DNA of 19,642 bases from Thiobacillus sp. Its GTDB lineage: Bacteria; Pseudomonadota; Gammaproteobacteria; Burkholderiales; Thiobacillaceae. Positions 6,405-16,034 of the stretch are shown piece by piece. The DNA is taken from the NCBI GenBank assembly GCA_020217265.1, contig JAIWOS010000160.1, forward strand, positions 1 through 19,642, in the 5' to 3' direction. Numbering within the stretch: the first letter of the stretch is position 1; every line of letters begins with the position of its first letter. The position numbers were made by a program, and so were the translations under genes. The notes beneath the pieces are model-generated. The model was not told the origin of the DNA. It was given only the letters and a program-made list of their open reading frames with translations, and did no database searches.

Positions 6405-9122
6405 GTGAACGATACCAAAGTGGTTGAACCCGGGAAAACCCTGCTGCTGGTGGACGGTTCGTCTTATTTGTACCGCGCTTTCCACGCGCTGCCGCCCCTT
6501 GCCACCTCTACAGGCGAGCCGACCAACGCGCTGCGCGGCGTGCTCGCCATGCTGCGCAAGCTGCGCCGCGAGGTCCCGGCCGATTATATCGCCTGCGTGT
6601 TCGACGCGAAGGGCAAAACCTTCCGCGACGATCTTTATCCCGAGTACAAGGCGCACCGTCCGCCGATGCCGGAAGACCTCGCCCGCCAGATCGAACCCCT
6701 GCACGCGGCCGTGCGCGCCGAAGGCTGGCCGCTGGTGATGATCGACGGCGTGGAAGCCGACGACGTGATCGGCACGCTCGTCGTCGAGGCCACGCGCCGC
6801 GGCATCCGCAGCGTCGTCTCCACCGGCGACAAGGACATGGCGCAGCTGGTCAACGAACAGGTCACGCTCATCAACACCATGAGCGAGGAAACGCTCGACA
6901 TCGCCGGCGTCAGCGCGAAATTCGGCGTGCCGCCAGAGCGCATCATCGATTACCTCACGCTCATCGGCGACAGCGTCGACAACGTGCCCGGGGTCGCCAA
7001 GGTCGGCCCCAAGACGGCGGTGAAATGGCTTGCCGAATACGGCACGCTCGACAACTTGATGGCGCACGCCGACAGCGTGAAGGGGGTGGTCGGCGAAAAC
7101 CTGCGCGCTGCGCGCGACTGGCTGCCGCGCGCACGCGAACTGCTCACGATCAAGACCGACGTCGCGCTGCCGTTCACGCTCGACGACCTGAAGCCCGCCG
7201 CGCCGGACACCGACGCCCTGCGTGCGCTCTACACCCGCTACGAATTCCGCACCTGGCTGCGCGACCTCGATGCCGCCGAGCCTGCGGCCCCCGAGCAGGA
7301 TTGCAGCGGCGACCACCGCCGCCACTACGAAACGATCCTCGACGAGGCCGCGCTCGACCGCTGGATCGCGCGCCTCGCGGCCGCGCCGGCGTTCGCGCTG
7401 GACACCGAAACCACCGGCCTCAACCCGATGCAGGCCGAACTGGTTGGAATCTCCTTTGCCGTGCAGGCAGGCGATGCCGCCTATCTGCCGCTGGCGCACC
7501 GCTACGCCGGCGCGCCAGCGCAGCTCGACCGCACGGCCGCGCTGGAAAAGCTGCGCCCCGTGCTGGAAAACCCGGCGCCGAAAATCGTCGGCCAGCACCT
7601 CAAGTACGACCGCCACATCTTCGCCAACCACGGCATCCGCTTGCAGGGCATCGTCGACGACACGCTGTTGCAGTCCTACGTGCTCGAGGCGCACCAGTCG
7701 CACGAACTCGGCAACCTTGCCACGCGCCACCTGGGCCTGGCCACGATCAGCTACGACGACGTGACCGGCAAGGGCGCGACGCGCATCGGCTTCGAGGAAG
7801 TCGCGATCGAACGCGCCGCCGAATACGCCGCCGAGGATGCCGACGTGACCCTGCGCGTGCGCGACGCGCTCGCCCCGGCGCTCGCCGCGTCCGACAAGCT
7901 CGAATTCGTCTATCGGCAAATCGAGCTGCCGGTCGCCGAAATCCTCTTCCGCATGGAACGAAACGGCATCCTGCTCGACCGCCAGCTACTGGCCGCGCAA
8001 AGCGGCGAGCTCGGCAAAAAAATGCTCGAACTCGAACAGCGCGCATACCAGGAAGCCGGCCAGCCGTTCAACCTCGGTTCGCCCAAGCAGATCGGCGAAA
8101 TCCTGTTCACGCAGAAAGGGCTGCCGGTCGTCAAGAAGACGCCGAGCGGCGCGCCCTCCACCGACGAGGAGACGCTGGAGACGCTCGCGCTCGACCACCC
8201 CATCGCGCGTGCCATCCTCGACTACCGAGGGCTGGCCAAGCTGAAATCGACCTACACCGACAAGCTGCCGCAGATGGTCGATGCGCGCACCGGGCGCGTG
8301 CACACCAGCTATTCGCAGGCCACCGCCGTCACCGGCCGGCTCGCCAGCGCCGATCCCAATTTGCAGAACATTCCCGCGCGCACCGCCGAGGGCCGCCGTA
8401 TCCGCGAGGCCTTCATCGCGCCGCCCGGCCACGTGCTGGTGTCGGCGGACTACTCGCAGATCGAACTGCGGATCATGGCGCACCTGTCGGACGACGCCGG
8501 CCTGCTCGCGGCCTTCGCCGAAGGCCGCGACATCCACACCGCCACCGCCGCCGAGGTGTTCGGCGTGCCGCTCGACGCCGTGACCGCCGACCAGCGCCGC
8601 ATGGCCAAGGTCATCAACTTCGGCCTCATCTACGGCATGTCGGCCTTCGGCCTCGCCAGCCAGCTCAACCTGGAACGCAGCGCCGCGCAGGCCTACATCG
8701 ACCGTTACTTCGCCCGCTACCCCGGCGTGGCCGACTACATGCAGCGCACCCGCGACGCCGCGCACCGCCAGGGCTACGTCGAAACCGTGTTCGGCCGCCG
8801 GCTGTACCTGCCCGAGATCAACGCGAAGAACCCGCAGCGCCGCCAGGGCGCCGAGCGCGCCGCGATCAACGCGCCCATGCAGGGCACTGCCGCCGATCTC
8901 ATCAAGCTGGCGATGATCGCGGTGCAGGGCTGGCTCGACGCCGAACGGCTCCGAAGCAAACTGCTGTTGCAAGTGCACGACGAACTCATCCTCGAAGTCC
9001 CCGAGGCCGAGCTCGAGCGCGTGCGCGCCGAACTGCCTTCCCGCATGTGCAACGTCGCCCAACTCAAGGTGCCGCTGGCCGTCGGCGTCGGCGCCGGCCC
9101 CAACTGGGAAGCCGCCCACTGA
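6405..9122 (+). CDS. polA: DNA polymerase I, three-domain
   Basis: The 905-residue product carries all three activities used in Okazaki fragment maturation and repair synthesis. The 5' nuclease domain (about 10-290) has CVFDAKGKTFRDDLYPEYKA, EADDVIGTL, STGDKDMAQLV and the helix-hairpin-helix stretch IGDSVDNVPGVAKVGPKTA. The 3'-5' exonuclease domain has its first catalytic motif intact, DTETTGL (333-339), so proofreading is probably active. The polymerase domain shows ADYSQIELR (Asp682), the O-helix RRMAKVINFGLIYG (731-744, with K735, F739 and Y743 at the E. coli K758, F762 and Y766 positions) and VHDEL (Asp859). The start is read as GTG 6405; another in-frame GTG at 6420 is possible. Neither has a Shine-Dalgarno sequence. 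A terminator shared with the convergent OmpA gene follows. Confidence 0.96.
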   Translation: MNDTKVVEPGKTLLLVDGSSYLYRAFHALPPLATSTGEPTNALRGVLAMLRKLRREVPADYIACVFDAKGKTFRDDLYPEYKAHRPPMPEDLARQIEPLHAAVRAEGWPLVMIDGVEADDVIGTLVVEATRRGIRSVVSTGDKDMAQLVNEQVTLINTMSEETLDIAGVSAKFGVPPERIIDYLTLIGDSVDNVPGVAKVGPKTAVKWLAEYGTLDNLMAHADSVKGVVGENLRAARDWLPRARELLTIKTDVALPFTLDDLKPAAPDTDALRALYTRYEFRTWLRDLDAAEPAAPEQDCSGDHRRHYETILDEAALDRWIARLAAAPAFALDTETTGLNPMQAELVGISFAVQAGDAAYLPLAHRYAGAPAQLDRTAALEKLRPVLENPAPKIVGQHLKYDRHIFANHGIRLQGIVDDTLLQSYVLEAHQSHELGNLATRHLGLATISYDDVTGKGATRIGFEEVAIERAAEYAAEDADVTLRVRDALAPALAASDKLEFVYRQIELPVAEILFRMERNGILLDRQLLAAQSGELGKKMLELEQRAYQEAGQPFNLGSPKQIGEILFTQKGLPVVKKTPSGAPSTDEETLETLALDHPIARAILDYRGLAKLKSTYTDKLPQMVDARTGRVHTSYSQATAVTGRLASADPNLQNIPARTAEGRRIREAFIAPPGHVLVSADYSQIELRIMAHLSDDAGLLAAFAEGRDIHTATAAEVFGVPLDAVTADQRRMAKVINFGLIYGMSAFGLASQLNLERSAAQAYIDRYFARYPGVADYMQRTRDAAHRQGYVETVFGRRLYLPEINAKNPQRRQGAERAAINAPMQGTAADLIKLAMIAVQGWLDAERLRSKLLLQVHDELILEVPEAELERVRAELPSRMCNVAQLKVPLAVGVGAGPNWEAAH

Positions 9123-9173
9123 TTTGCCCCTGCCCCGCTTCGGGCCAAGGCCCTTCAGCGGGAGTACGGCAAT

Positions 9174-9204
9174 AAAAAAACGGGCACCTCGCGGTGCCCG
9201 TTTT
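9174..9204. terminator. Bidirectional terminator between polA and the OmpA-family gene
   Basis: The hairpin CGGGCACC-TCGC-GGTGCCCG (9181-9200) has a perfect 8-bp GC-rich stem and a 4-nt loop. It is flanked by seven A's (9174-9180) and four T's (9201-9204). The seven-base U run is on the minus-strand side, so it is the stronger terminator for the OmpA-family gene. Confidence 0.92.
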
Positions 9205-9222
9205 GCGTCGTGCATGCTGCGC

Positions 9223-10497
9223 TTACTTCTGCGGCACCAGCTCCACGCGGCGGTTCTTGAAACGGCCTTCCGGCGTGGCGTTGTCGGCCACAGGGTTGGC
9301 CTTGCCATAGCCCTTGGCGGTCAGGCGGTCGGCCGCGATGCCCTTGTCGACCAGATAGGCGCGCACAGCCTCGGCGCGGCGCTGGGACAGCGCCAGGTTG
9401 TATTCCGCGGAACTGACCGAATCGGTGTAGCCCGCAACCTCGACCTTGACGTCGCCCCACTTCTTGAGCGTGGCAACCGCCTTGTCGAGAATGACGAGGG
9501 CTTCCGGACGCAGCTTGGCGCTGTCGTTGTCGAAGTTCACCCCTTCCAGCGTGAATTTCTCGATGACGACAGGCTCCTCGATCGCCTTGACCGGGCAGCC
9601 GTCAGCCGTGCCGGGCGCGGGTACGGTCGGGCACTTGTCCTGGGCATCCGGGATGCCGTCGCCATCGCTGTCCACCGGGCAGCCGTCCGGGGTGCCGGGC
9701 GCGGGCACGGTCGGGCACTTGTCCTTGAAATCGGGGATGCCGTCGCCATCGCTGTCCACCGGGCAGCCGTCGGCGGTGACCTTCACGCCGGCCGGGGTGT
9801 CGGAGCACTTGTCGAGGCCGTCGAACACGCCGTCGCCATCGCTGTCGATCGGGCAGCCCTTGGTGTCGACCTTGGCGCCCTTGGGCGTGCTCGGGCACTG
9901 GTCGAGGCGGTTGGCCACGCCGTCGCCGTCGCTGTCCAGCGGCGCGCCCAGCCCCCAGGAATAGCCGAGCAGCGCCTGGAAGTTGGTGAGGCCGGAATTC
10001 GGCAGCGTGCTGTTACCAAACGACTGGTCGGCACGCACTTCCCAGCGGAAGGCGTCATTGGCGCCGACTTCCCACGCCTGACCGATGCCCAGCGAGGCCA
10101 TCGGACGGGTGAAGTCGGGGCCCTTGTCGGTGTCGACGTTCATCAGGCCCAGGCCGCCGGAGAGGAACCAGTTGTAGCGCTGCTGCTGTGAGAACAGCCA
10201 TTCGAGGCCGCCGCGCAGGGTGGTCACGTCGGCATCGCCGACCCCGGCGCGGTTGCCGTCGTAGGGTCCGTAGACCAGGTCGCCGAAGAAGTTGGTGCTG
10301 GTGCCGAGGCGCTGGCCGTAACGCAGGCCGAACAGCGGATTGGCCTCGTCGTCCTTGCCGCCGACCAGGTCCTTGTCCGCCCAGCCGCCGCCGAGCAGCA
10401 GGCCCAGCTCGCGCTGCGGCATCTCGGCAGCATTGACGGTCGCCCCGCCCAGCGCCGCGATCCCCGCCAGCAGCCAAAGTGCTTGTTTACGTTTCAT
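9223..10497 (-). CDS. OmpA-family outer membrane protein with four TSP3-type repeats
   Basis: The 424-residue product should anchor the outer membrane to peptidoglycan. In order it has a signal peptide (1-23, ending VNAA), a probable eight-stranded OmpA-like beta-barrel (about 28-186, alternating hydrophobic strands ending in QALLGYSWGL), and four repeats beginning DSDGDG (188-303). The OmpA C-terminal peptidoglycan-binding domain follows (about 310-424): VNFDNDSAKLRPEA, VEVAGYTDS, LSQRRAEAVRAYL and the closing GRFKNRRVEL. The start ATG 10497 has AAGAGGA (10506-10512) upstream. It is followed by a strong terminator 19 bp after the stop and preceded by a 175-bp gap holding a candidate promoter, so it is probably a single-gene unit. 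Confidence 0.93.
   Translation of the reverse strand: MKRKQALWLLAGIAALGGATVNAAEMPQRELGLLLGGGWADKDLVGGKDDEANPLFGLRYGQRLGTSTNFFGDLVYGPYDGNRAGVGDADVTTLRGGLEWLFSQQQRYNWFLSGGLGLMNVDTDKGPDFTRPMASLGIGQAWEVGANDAFRWEVRADQSFGNSTLPNSGLTNFQALLGYSWGLGAPLDSDGDGVANRLDQCPSTPKGAKVDTKGCPIDSDGDGVFDGLDKCSDTPAGVKVTADGCPVDSDGDGIPDFKDKCPTVPAPGTPDGCPVDSDGDGIPDAQDKCPTVPAPGTADGCPVKAIEEPVVIEKFTLEGVNFDNDSAKLRPEALVILDKAVATLKKWGDVKVEVAGYTDSVSSAEYNLALSQRRAEAVRAYLVDKGIAADRLTAKGYGKANPVADNATPEGRFKNRRVELVPQK
9589..9936 (-). repeat. Four tandem thrombospondin type 3-like repeats in the OmpA-family gene
   Basis: Two 90-bp units (9847-9936, 9757-9846) and two 84-bp units (9673-9756, 9589-9672) each encode DSDGDG, then a D-x-C and a GCP motif. 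The Asp/Gly pattern is that of calcium-binding TSP3 repeats, with two cysteines per unit in the right places for disulfides. The last two units differ at only about nine positions by eye, so they look like a recent duplication. Confidence 0.9.
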
Positions 10498-10575
10498 GAC
10501 GTGTGTCCTCTTGGTAATGAATTCGGATGGGGCAAGCCCGTGTGTGCCCGTTTGGACCGGGCAACGAATGGGCCG

Positions 10576-10606
10576 ATTGTACCCTCTCCCTCCGGCCTGC
10601 CCCCAA
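10576..10606 (-). promoter_or_regulatory. Candidate promoter of the OmpA-family gene
   Basis: On the minus strand a good -10 box, TACAAT (10576-10581), lies about 80 bp before the ATG. The best -35 nearby is TTGGGG (10601-10606), with a long 19-bp spacer, so the -35 match is weak. This would give a leader of about 70 nt. Confidence 0.4.
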
Positions 10607-10636
10607 GGGCGGACGCCGCCGGATTTGTAAATTAGT

Positions 10637-10664
10637 CAGCGTGTTGCGCAGGCGCAACCCGCTG
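10637..10664. repeat. Inverted repeat in the mscL to OmpA gap
   Basis: CAGCG-T-GTTGCG, loop CAGG, CGCAAC-C-CGCTG forms an 11-bp stem with one internal mismatch. It begins 8 bp after the mscL stop on the minus strand. There is no U tract, so it may be a weak terminator or 3' stabilising stem for mscL. The rest of the 175-bp gap holds only the candidate promoter and leader of the OmpA-family gene. Confidence 0.5.
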
Positions 10665-10672
10665 AAATCCGC

Positions 10673-11095
10673 TTATTTCTTGAGGCTGTCGCGGATTTCT
10701 CGCAGCAGCACGACGTCTTCGGGGGTGGCCGGCGGCGCGGGCGGCGGGGCTGATTTTTTCAGGCGGTTGACCTGTTTCACCAGCATGAAGACGATGAAGG
10801 CCAGGATGACGAAGTTGAGCAGGATGGTGAGGAAGCTGCCGTAGGCAAACACCGGCACGCCGGCTTTTTTCACTTCGGCGAGCGTCATCGCCACGCCTTC
10901 GGGCACCGTGCCCAGCGGAATGAAGAAGTTGGTGAAATCGAGGCCGCCGAAAATCGCGCCGACGATGGGCATGATGAGGTCGTTGACGATGGAATCGACG
11001 ATCTTGCCGAAGGCCGCGCCGATGATCACGCCGACCGCCAGGTCCATGGCGTTGCCCTTGACCGCAAACTCTTTGAATTCCGACATGAAGCTCAT
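10673..11095 (-). CDS. mscL: Large-conductance mechanosensitive channel MscL
   Basis: MscL forms an inner-membrane pentamer that opens under high membrane tension and releases solutes during hypo-osmotic shock. The 140-residue product (E. coli MscL is 136) has the signature N-terminus [28 protein letters not shown] with the Gly-rich pore helix TM1 (about 15-45). A periplasmic loop follows, then TM2 (about 84-106, [18 protein letters not shown]) and a cytoplasmic tail with a Pro/Ala-rich linker and the terminal helix [15 protein letters not shown]. The start is taken as ATG 11095; the in-frame ATG at 11086 (MSEFKEF) is also possible, and neither has a strong Shine-Dalgarno site. It is divergent from dusB across a 132-bp gap, in which I could find no clear mscL promoter. 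Confidence 0.95.
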   Translation of the reverse strand: MSFMSEFKEFAVKGNAMDLAVGVIIGAAFGKIVDSIVNDLIMPIVGAIFGGLDFTNFFIPLGTVPEGVAMTLAEVKKAGVPVFAYGSFLTILLNFVILAFIVFMLVKQVNRLKKSAPPPAPPATPEDVVLLREIRDSLKK

Positions 11096-11188
11096 ACTTG
11101 CTATCCCCAGGGGTTAAGTTATTGACCGCGCCGATGGTAGACCCCCGATCCGATCGTCTCCAGTGAATTAATGTAAATTCTGCGCCGC

Positions 11189-11217
11189 TTGGACAGGGCA
11201 GGCGACGCGGGTAAAAT
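11189..11217 (+). promoter_or_regulatory. Sigma70-like promoter of the dusB-fis-purHD run
   Basis: A -35 box TTGGAC (11189-11194) and a -10 box TAAAAT (11212-11217) are separated by exactly 17 bp. Transcription should begin near 11224, only about 4 nt before the dusB ATG at 11228. The in-frame ATG at 11216 lies inside the -10 box and would not be transcribed from this promoter. Confidence 0.65.
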
Positions 11218-11227
11218 GCGGCCCCTT

Positions 11228-12271
11228 ATGCGCATCGGTTCCCACGTCCTCAGAAACCGGCTGATCGTCGCCCCCATGGCGGGCGTGACCGACCGGCCGT
11301 TCCGCCAGCTGTGCAAGCAGCTGGGCGCGGGCATGGCCGTGTCCGAGATGGTGACGTCGAACTCGCTGCTGTACGGTTCGGCCAAGACCGCGCGCCGCGC
11401 CAACCACGAAGGCGAGGTCGACCCGATCAGCGTGCAGATCGCCGGCGCCGACCCGGCAATGATGGCCGAGGCCGCGCGCCACAACGTCGAGCGCGGCGCG
11501 CAGATCATCGACATCAACATGGGCTGCCCGGCCAAGAAGGTGTGCAACGTGATGGCCGGCTCGGCCCTGCTGCAGGACGAGGTGCTGGTCGGGCGCATAC
11601 TCGACGCCGTGGTGAAGGCCGTGCCCGAGGTGCCGGTCACGCTGAAGATCCGCACCGGCTGGGACCGCGAGCACCGCAATGCGCTCAATATCCTGCACAT
11701 CGCCGAAAACGCCGGCGTGCAGGCGCTCGCCATGCACGGCCGCACCCGGGCCTGCGGCTACTCGGGCTGCGCCGAGTACGACACGATCAAGGCGGTGAAG
11801 GCCGCGGCGAAAATCCCGATCATCGCCAACGGCGACATCACCACGCCGGAAAAAGCCCGCTTCGTGCTCGACTACACCGGGGCGGACGCCGTGATGATCG
11901 GCCGCGCCGCGCAGGGCCGGCCATGGATCTTCCGCGAGATCGAGCATTACCTGGCCACCGGGACGCACCTGCCGCAACCGGAGGTGGCCGAAATCCACGC
12001 CGTGCTCGTCGGCCATCTGCACGATCTCTACGCCTTCTACGGCGAGGTGACCGGCGTGCGCGTCGCGCGCAAGCACATTTCCTGGTACACCCGCGGCCTC
12101 GTCGGCAGCAGCGCCTTCCGCCACGCCATGAACCAGCTCGACAGCGTGGCCGAGCAACTCGCGGTGGTCAACGACTACTTCGCACAGGCAGCGCGCGCCG
12201 ACAGTCGCCTGCGCTACGAAATTCCGGATAACGCGCAAGACCTGCCGCCGGCCGCCCGGCTCGCGGCCTAA
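11228..12271 (+). CDS. dusB: tRNA-dihydrouridine synthase B
   Basis: An FMN enzyme that reduces specific uridines in the tRNA D-loop with NADPH. The 347-residue product has the N-terminal RNRLIVAPMAGVTDRPFR (9-26), the DINMGCPAKKV motif with the catalytic cysteine (Cys100), LKIRTGW (139-145), the HGRTRAC segment, IANGDI and the FMN-phosphate stretch GADAVMIGRAAQGRPWIF. MRIGSHVLRNRL matches the start of E. coli DusB, so ATG 11228 is preferred over the in-frame ATGs at 11189 and 11216, which fall in the promoter. The C-terminus is about 25 residues longer than in E. coli. It directly precedes fis, the conserved dusB-fis pair of Beta- and Gammaproteobacteria. No Shine-Dalgarno sequence is visible and the transcript may be almost leaderless. 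Confidence 0.95.
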   Translation: MRIGSHVLRNRLIVAPMAGVTDRPFRQLCKQLGAGMAVSEMVTSNSLLYGSAKTARRANHEGEVDPISVQIAGADPAMMAEAARHNVERGAQIIDINMGCPAKKVCNVMAGSALLQDEVLVGRILDAVVKAVPEVPVTLKIRTGWDREHRNALNILHIAENAGVQALAMHGRTRACGYSGCAEYDTIKAVKAAAKIPIIANGDITTPEKARFVLDYTGADAVMIGRAAQGRPWIFREIEHYLATGTHLPQPEVAEIHAVLVGHLHDLYAFYGEVTGVRVARKHISWYTRGLVGSSAFRHAMNQLDSVAEQLAVVNDYFAQAARADSRLRYEIPDNAQDLPPAARLAA

Positions 12272-12276
12272 GGGGA
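12270..12276 (+). promoter_or_regulatory. Shine-Dalgarno of fis overlapping the dusB stop codon
   Basis: AAGGGGA begins within the dusB stop codon TAA (12269-12271) and sits 5 nt before the fis ATG. This placement suggests reinitiation or coupling between the two genes. It is the only strong Shine-Dalgarno site in the whole downstream run. Confidence 0.75.
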
Positions 12277-12281
12277 CGAAA

Positions 12282-12521
12282 ATGATAGAAGAAACCGAAA
12301 TCGCCGCCTGCATGCGGCGGTCGCTCAATCGCTATTTCAAGGATCTCGACGGCGAAGCGCCGAGCGGCATCTACAACATGGTGGTCGGCGCGGTGGAGAA
12401 ACCCCTGCTGACTTACATTCTCGACCGCGCCGAAGGCAACCAGACGCGCGCGGCCGACATGCTCGGCATCAACCGCAACACCCTGCGCAAGAAACTGCGC
12501 GAACACGGCCTTTCCGAATAA
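12282..12521 (+). CDS. fis: Fis-family nucleoid-associated DNA-binding protein
   Basis: Fis binds and bends DNA as a dimer and regulates rRNA operons, recombination and global transcription. The 79-residue product is shorter than E. coli Fis (98) and lacks much of the flexible N-terminal beta-hairpin arm used to contact invertases, as is usual for betaproteobacterial members. The C-terminal part is complete: a helical dimerisation region (about 1-45) and the helix-turn-helix [31 protein letters not shown] (about 42-72). It lies 10 bp after dusB with a strong Shine-Dalgarno sequence overlapping the dusB stop. The HTH also resembles the Fis domain of NtrC-type activators, but the small size and the dusB context settle the call. 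Confidence 0.93.
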   Translation: MIEETEIAACMRRSLNRYFKDLDGEAPSGIYNMVVGAVEKPLLTYILDRAEGNQTRAADMLGINRNTLRKKLREHGLSE

Positions 12522-12543
12522 TCCCGCTTCCGCTCCCAGCCCG

Positions 12544-14103
<1,560 letters not shown>

Positions 14104-14122
14104 TTCCGGTGCGTGGCAAGCG

Positions 14123-14187
14123 GCGAGGGACGTGAGCGATTCTCTCGCGCCAGTCCCCACCACTCACGACTAACGACTCTCCACTCA
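14123..14187. repeat. Hairpin plus four phased heptamers between purH and purD
   Basis: The 89-bp gap holds an 8-bp stem with one G-U pair (14123-14130 with 14141-14148, 10-nt loop), followed by four adjoining 7-bp units: CCACTCA, CGACTAA, CGACTCT, CCACTCA (14160-14187). The consensus is C-S-A-C-T-M-W. There is no U tract and no Shine-Dalgarno sequence. Similar degenerate ACTCACG-type runs occur scattered between genes in betaproteobacterial genomes as far as I recall; that is memory, not a search. Confidence 0.6.
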
Positions 14188-14192
14188 CCCCC

Positions 14193-15470
14193 ATGAAAAT
14201 CCTCGTCATCGGCTCCGGCGGACGCGAACACGCGCTGGCGTGGAAGCTTGCGCAATCGCCCAAGGTTTCCCAGGTCTACGTCGCGCCCGGTAACGGCGGC
14301 ACGGCGACGGAAGACGGCCTCGTCAACGTGCCGCTCACGGCGATCCCCTCGCTGGTCGAGTTCGTGCGCCGCGATCCCGACATCGGCTTCACCGTGGTCG
14401 GGCCCGAGGCGCCGCTGGCAGCGGGCGTGGTCGACGCCTTCCGCGCAGCGGGGCTGGCGATCTTCGGGCCCACGCAGGCGGCGGCGCAGCTGGAATCGTC
14501 CAAGGATTTCGCCAAGGCCTTCATGGCGCGCCACGGCATTCCCACCGCCGCGTACCAGACTTTCACCGATGCGACGGCGGCCCACGCCTACATCGACGCG
14601 CAGGGTGCGCCCATCGTGGTGAAGGCCGACGGGCTGGCCGCCGGCAAAGGCGTGGTCGTGGCGCAAACCGCCGCCGAGGCGCATGCCGCGGTGGACGCCA
14701 TGCTTGCCGGCAACACCCTGGGCGAAGCGGGTCACCGCGTGGTGATCGAGGAATGCCTCGCCGGCGAGGAAGCCAGTTTCATCGTCATGGTCGACGGCGA
14801 GCACGTGCTCCCGCTCGCGTCCAGCCAGGACCACAAGCGCCTGGGCGACGGCGACACCGGCCCCAACACCGGCGGCATGGGCGCGTATTCGCCCGCGCCC
14901 GTCGTCACGCCCGAACTGCACGCGCGCATCATGCGCGAGGTGATCGTGCCGACGGTCGAAGGCATGGCTGCCGACGGCATCCGCTACACCGGCTTTCTGT
15001 ATGCCGGCATCATGGTCGGGGCCGACGGCGCGCCCAGGGTGCTCGAATTCAACTGCCGCATGGGCGACCCCGAAACGCAGCCGATCATGATGCGGCTGAA
15101 ATCCGACCTGGTCGCACTCGTCGACGCCGCCCTCGGCGGCCGGCTCGACCAGGTCGAGGCCGAATGGGATCGCCGCACCGCGCTCGCCGTGGTGCTCGCC
15201 GCCGCGGGCTATCCCGACGCCCCGCAGAAGGGCGCCGTCATCGGCCCGCTGCCGCCGGCCGCAGACGACCTGCATGTCTTCCATGCCGGCACGGCCGAAT
15301 CCCAGGGCCGGGTCACGGTCAGCGGCGGCCGCGTGCTCGCGGTCACCGCGCTCGGCGACAGCGTGCGCATGGCGCAGAAGCGCGCCTACGAGGCCGTGTC
15401 GGCCATCCATTTCGACGGCATGCAATACCGGCGCGACATTGGCTGGCGCGCGCTGGACCGCAAGAAATAA
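14193..15470 (+). CDS. purD: Phosphoribosylamine-glycine ligase (GAR synthetase)
   Basis: PurD joins glycine to phosphoribosylamine with ATP, the second step of purine synthesis. The 425-residue product has the usual length and motifs: N-terminal [13 protein letters not shown] (7-19), [33 protein letters not shown], then the ATP-grasp domain with [34 protein letters not shown], and the metal-binding [12 protein letters not shown]. The C-terminal domain ends [21 protein letters not shown], here with VSAIHF. The start ATG 14193 gives the canonical [10 protein letters not shown] and directly follows the heptamer repeats, with no Shine-Dalgarno sequence. tsaC begins 15 bp after its stop. Confidence 0.96.
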   Translation: MKILVIGSGGREHALAWKLAQSPKVSQVYVAPGNGGTATEDGLVNVPLTAIPSLVEFVRRDPDIGFTVVGPEAPLAAGVVDAFRAAGLAIFGPTQAAAQLESSKDFAKAFMARHGIPTAAYQTFTDATAAHAYIDAQGAPIVVKADGLAAGKGVVVAQTAAEAHAAVDAMLAGNTLGEAGHRVVIEECLAGEEASFIVMVDGEHVLPLASSQDHKRLGDGDTGPNTGGMGAYSPAPVVTPELHARIMREVIVPTVEGMAADGIRYTGFLYAGIMVGADGAPRVLEFNCRMGDPETQPIMMRLKSDLVALVDAALGGRLDQVEAEWDRRTALAVVLAAAGYPDAPQKGAVIGPLPPAADDLHVFHAGTAESQGRVTVSGGRVLAVTALGDSVRMAQKRAYEAVSAIHFDGMQYRRDIGWRALDRKK

Positions 15471-15485
15471 GCGCGGGCGCACGCG

Positions 15486-16034
15486 GTGAGCCGTGATGCC
15501 CACCCCCTGCGTGCCCACCTCGCCCGGGGTGGGCTCATCGCCTATCCGACCGAATCCTGCTATGGCCTCGGCTGCGCGCCACGCAACGTACATGCGCTCA
15601 AGCGCCTCATCGCCGCCAAGGGCCGCAGCGCCGCCAAGGGACTGCTCCTCATCGCCGCCAGCTGGGCGCAACTCAAGCCCTACGTCACGCCCTTGTCGCC
15701 GGCGCTGCTGGCGCGCATGCGGCAGAGCTGGCCTGGCCCCGTCACCTGGGTGGTGCCTGCCTCGCGGCGCTGCCCGGCCCTGCTCACCGGCGGGCGGCCG
15801 ACAGTCGCGGTGCGCGTGACGAAACACGCCGGCGCAGCACGGCTGTGCCGCGTGCTCGGCACCGCGCTGGTTTCCACCAGCGCCAATAAAAGTGGCCGCA
15901 AACCCGCCAAAACCGCAGCCGAATGCCGGACAATATTCGGCGCGCGCGTGCGCGTCGTCGAGGGCCGCATCGGCACCCGCAAGCGCCCCTCCACCCTGAT
16001 CGACCTTGCCACCGGAACCGTTCTGCGACCGTGA
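15486..16034 (+). CDS. tsaC: Threonylcarbamoyl-AMP synthase, TsaC/YrdC type
   Basis: TsaC makes threonylcarbamoyl-AMP from threonine, bicarbonate and ATP, the first step of the t6A37 modification of ANN-decoding tRNAs. The 182-residue product is the single-domain YrdC form (E. coli TsaC is 190) and lacks the extra Sua5 domain. Visible motifs are [16 protein letters not shown] (15-30), [14 protein letters not shown] (45-58) with the basic KxR...K set, [11 protein letters not shown] (82-92), VAVRVTKH (107-114) and STSANKSG (130-137). GTG 15486 is the only plausible start and has no Shine-Dalgarno site. Its TGA overlaps the hemF GTG by 4 nt, indicating translational coupling. Position between purD and hemF suggests co-transcription with housekeeping synthesis genes. 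Confidence 0.92.
   Translation: MSRDAHPLRAHLARGGLIAYPTESCYGLGCAPRNVHALKRLIAAKGRSAAKGLLLIAASWAQLKPYVTPLSPALLARMRQSWPGPVTWVVPASRRCPALLTGGRPTVAVRVTKHAGAARLCRVLGTALVSTSANKSGRKPAKTAAECRTIFGARVRVVEGRIGTRKRPSTLIDLATGTVLRP

Noticed and set aside
5985..7919. Minus-strand open frame of 644 codons opposite the polA 5' half
   Set aside because: Antisense to intact polA nuclease domains and then out of frame with the LOG gene; a shadow frame.
11189..11227. Longer N-terminus for DusB (starts at 11189 or 11216)
   Set aside because: Both positions fall inside the predicted promoter, and DusB homology begins at MRIG, position 11228.
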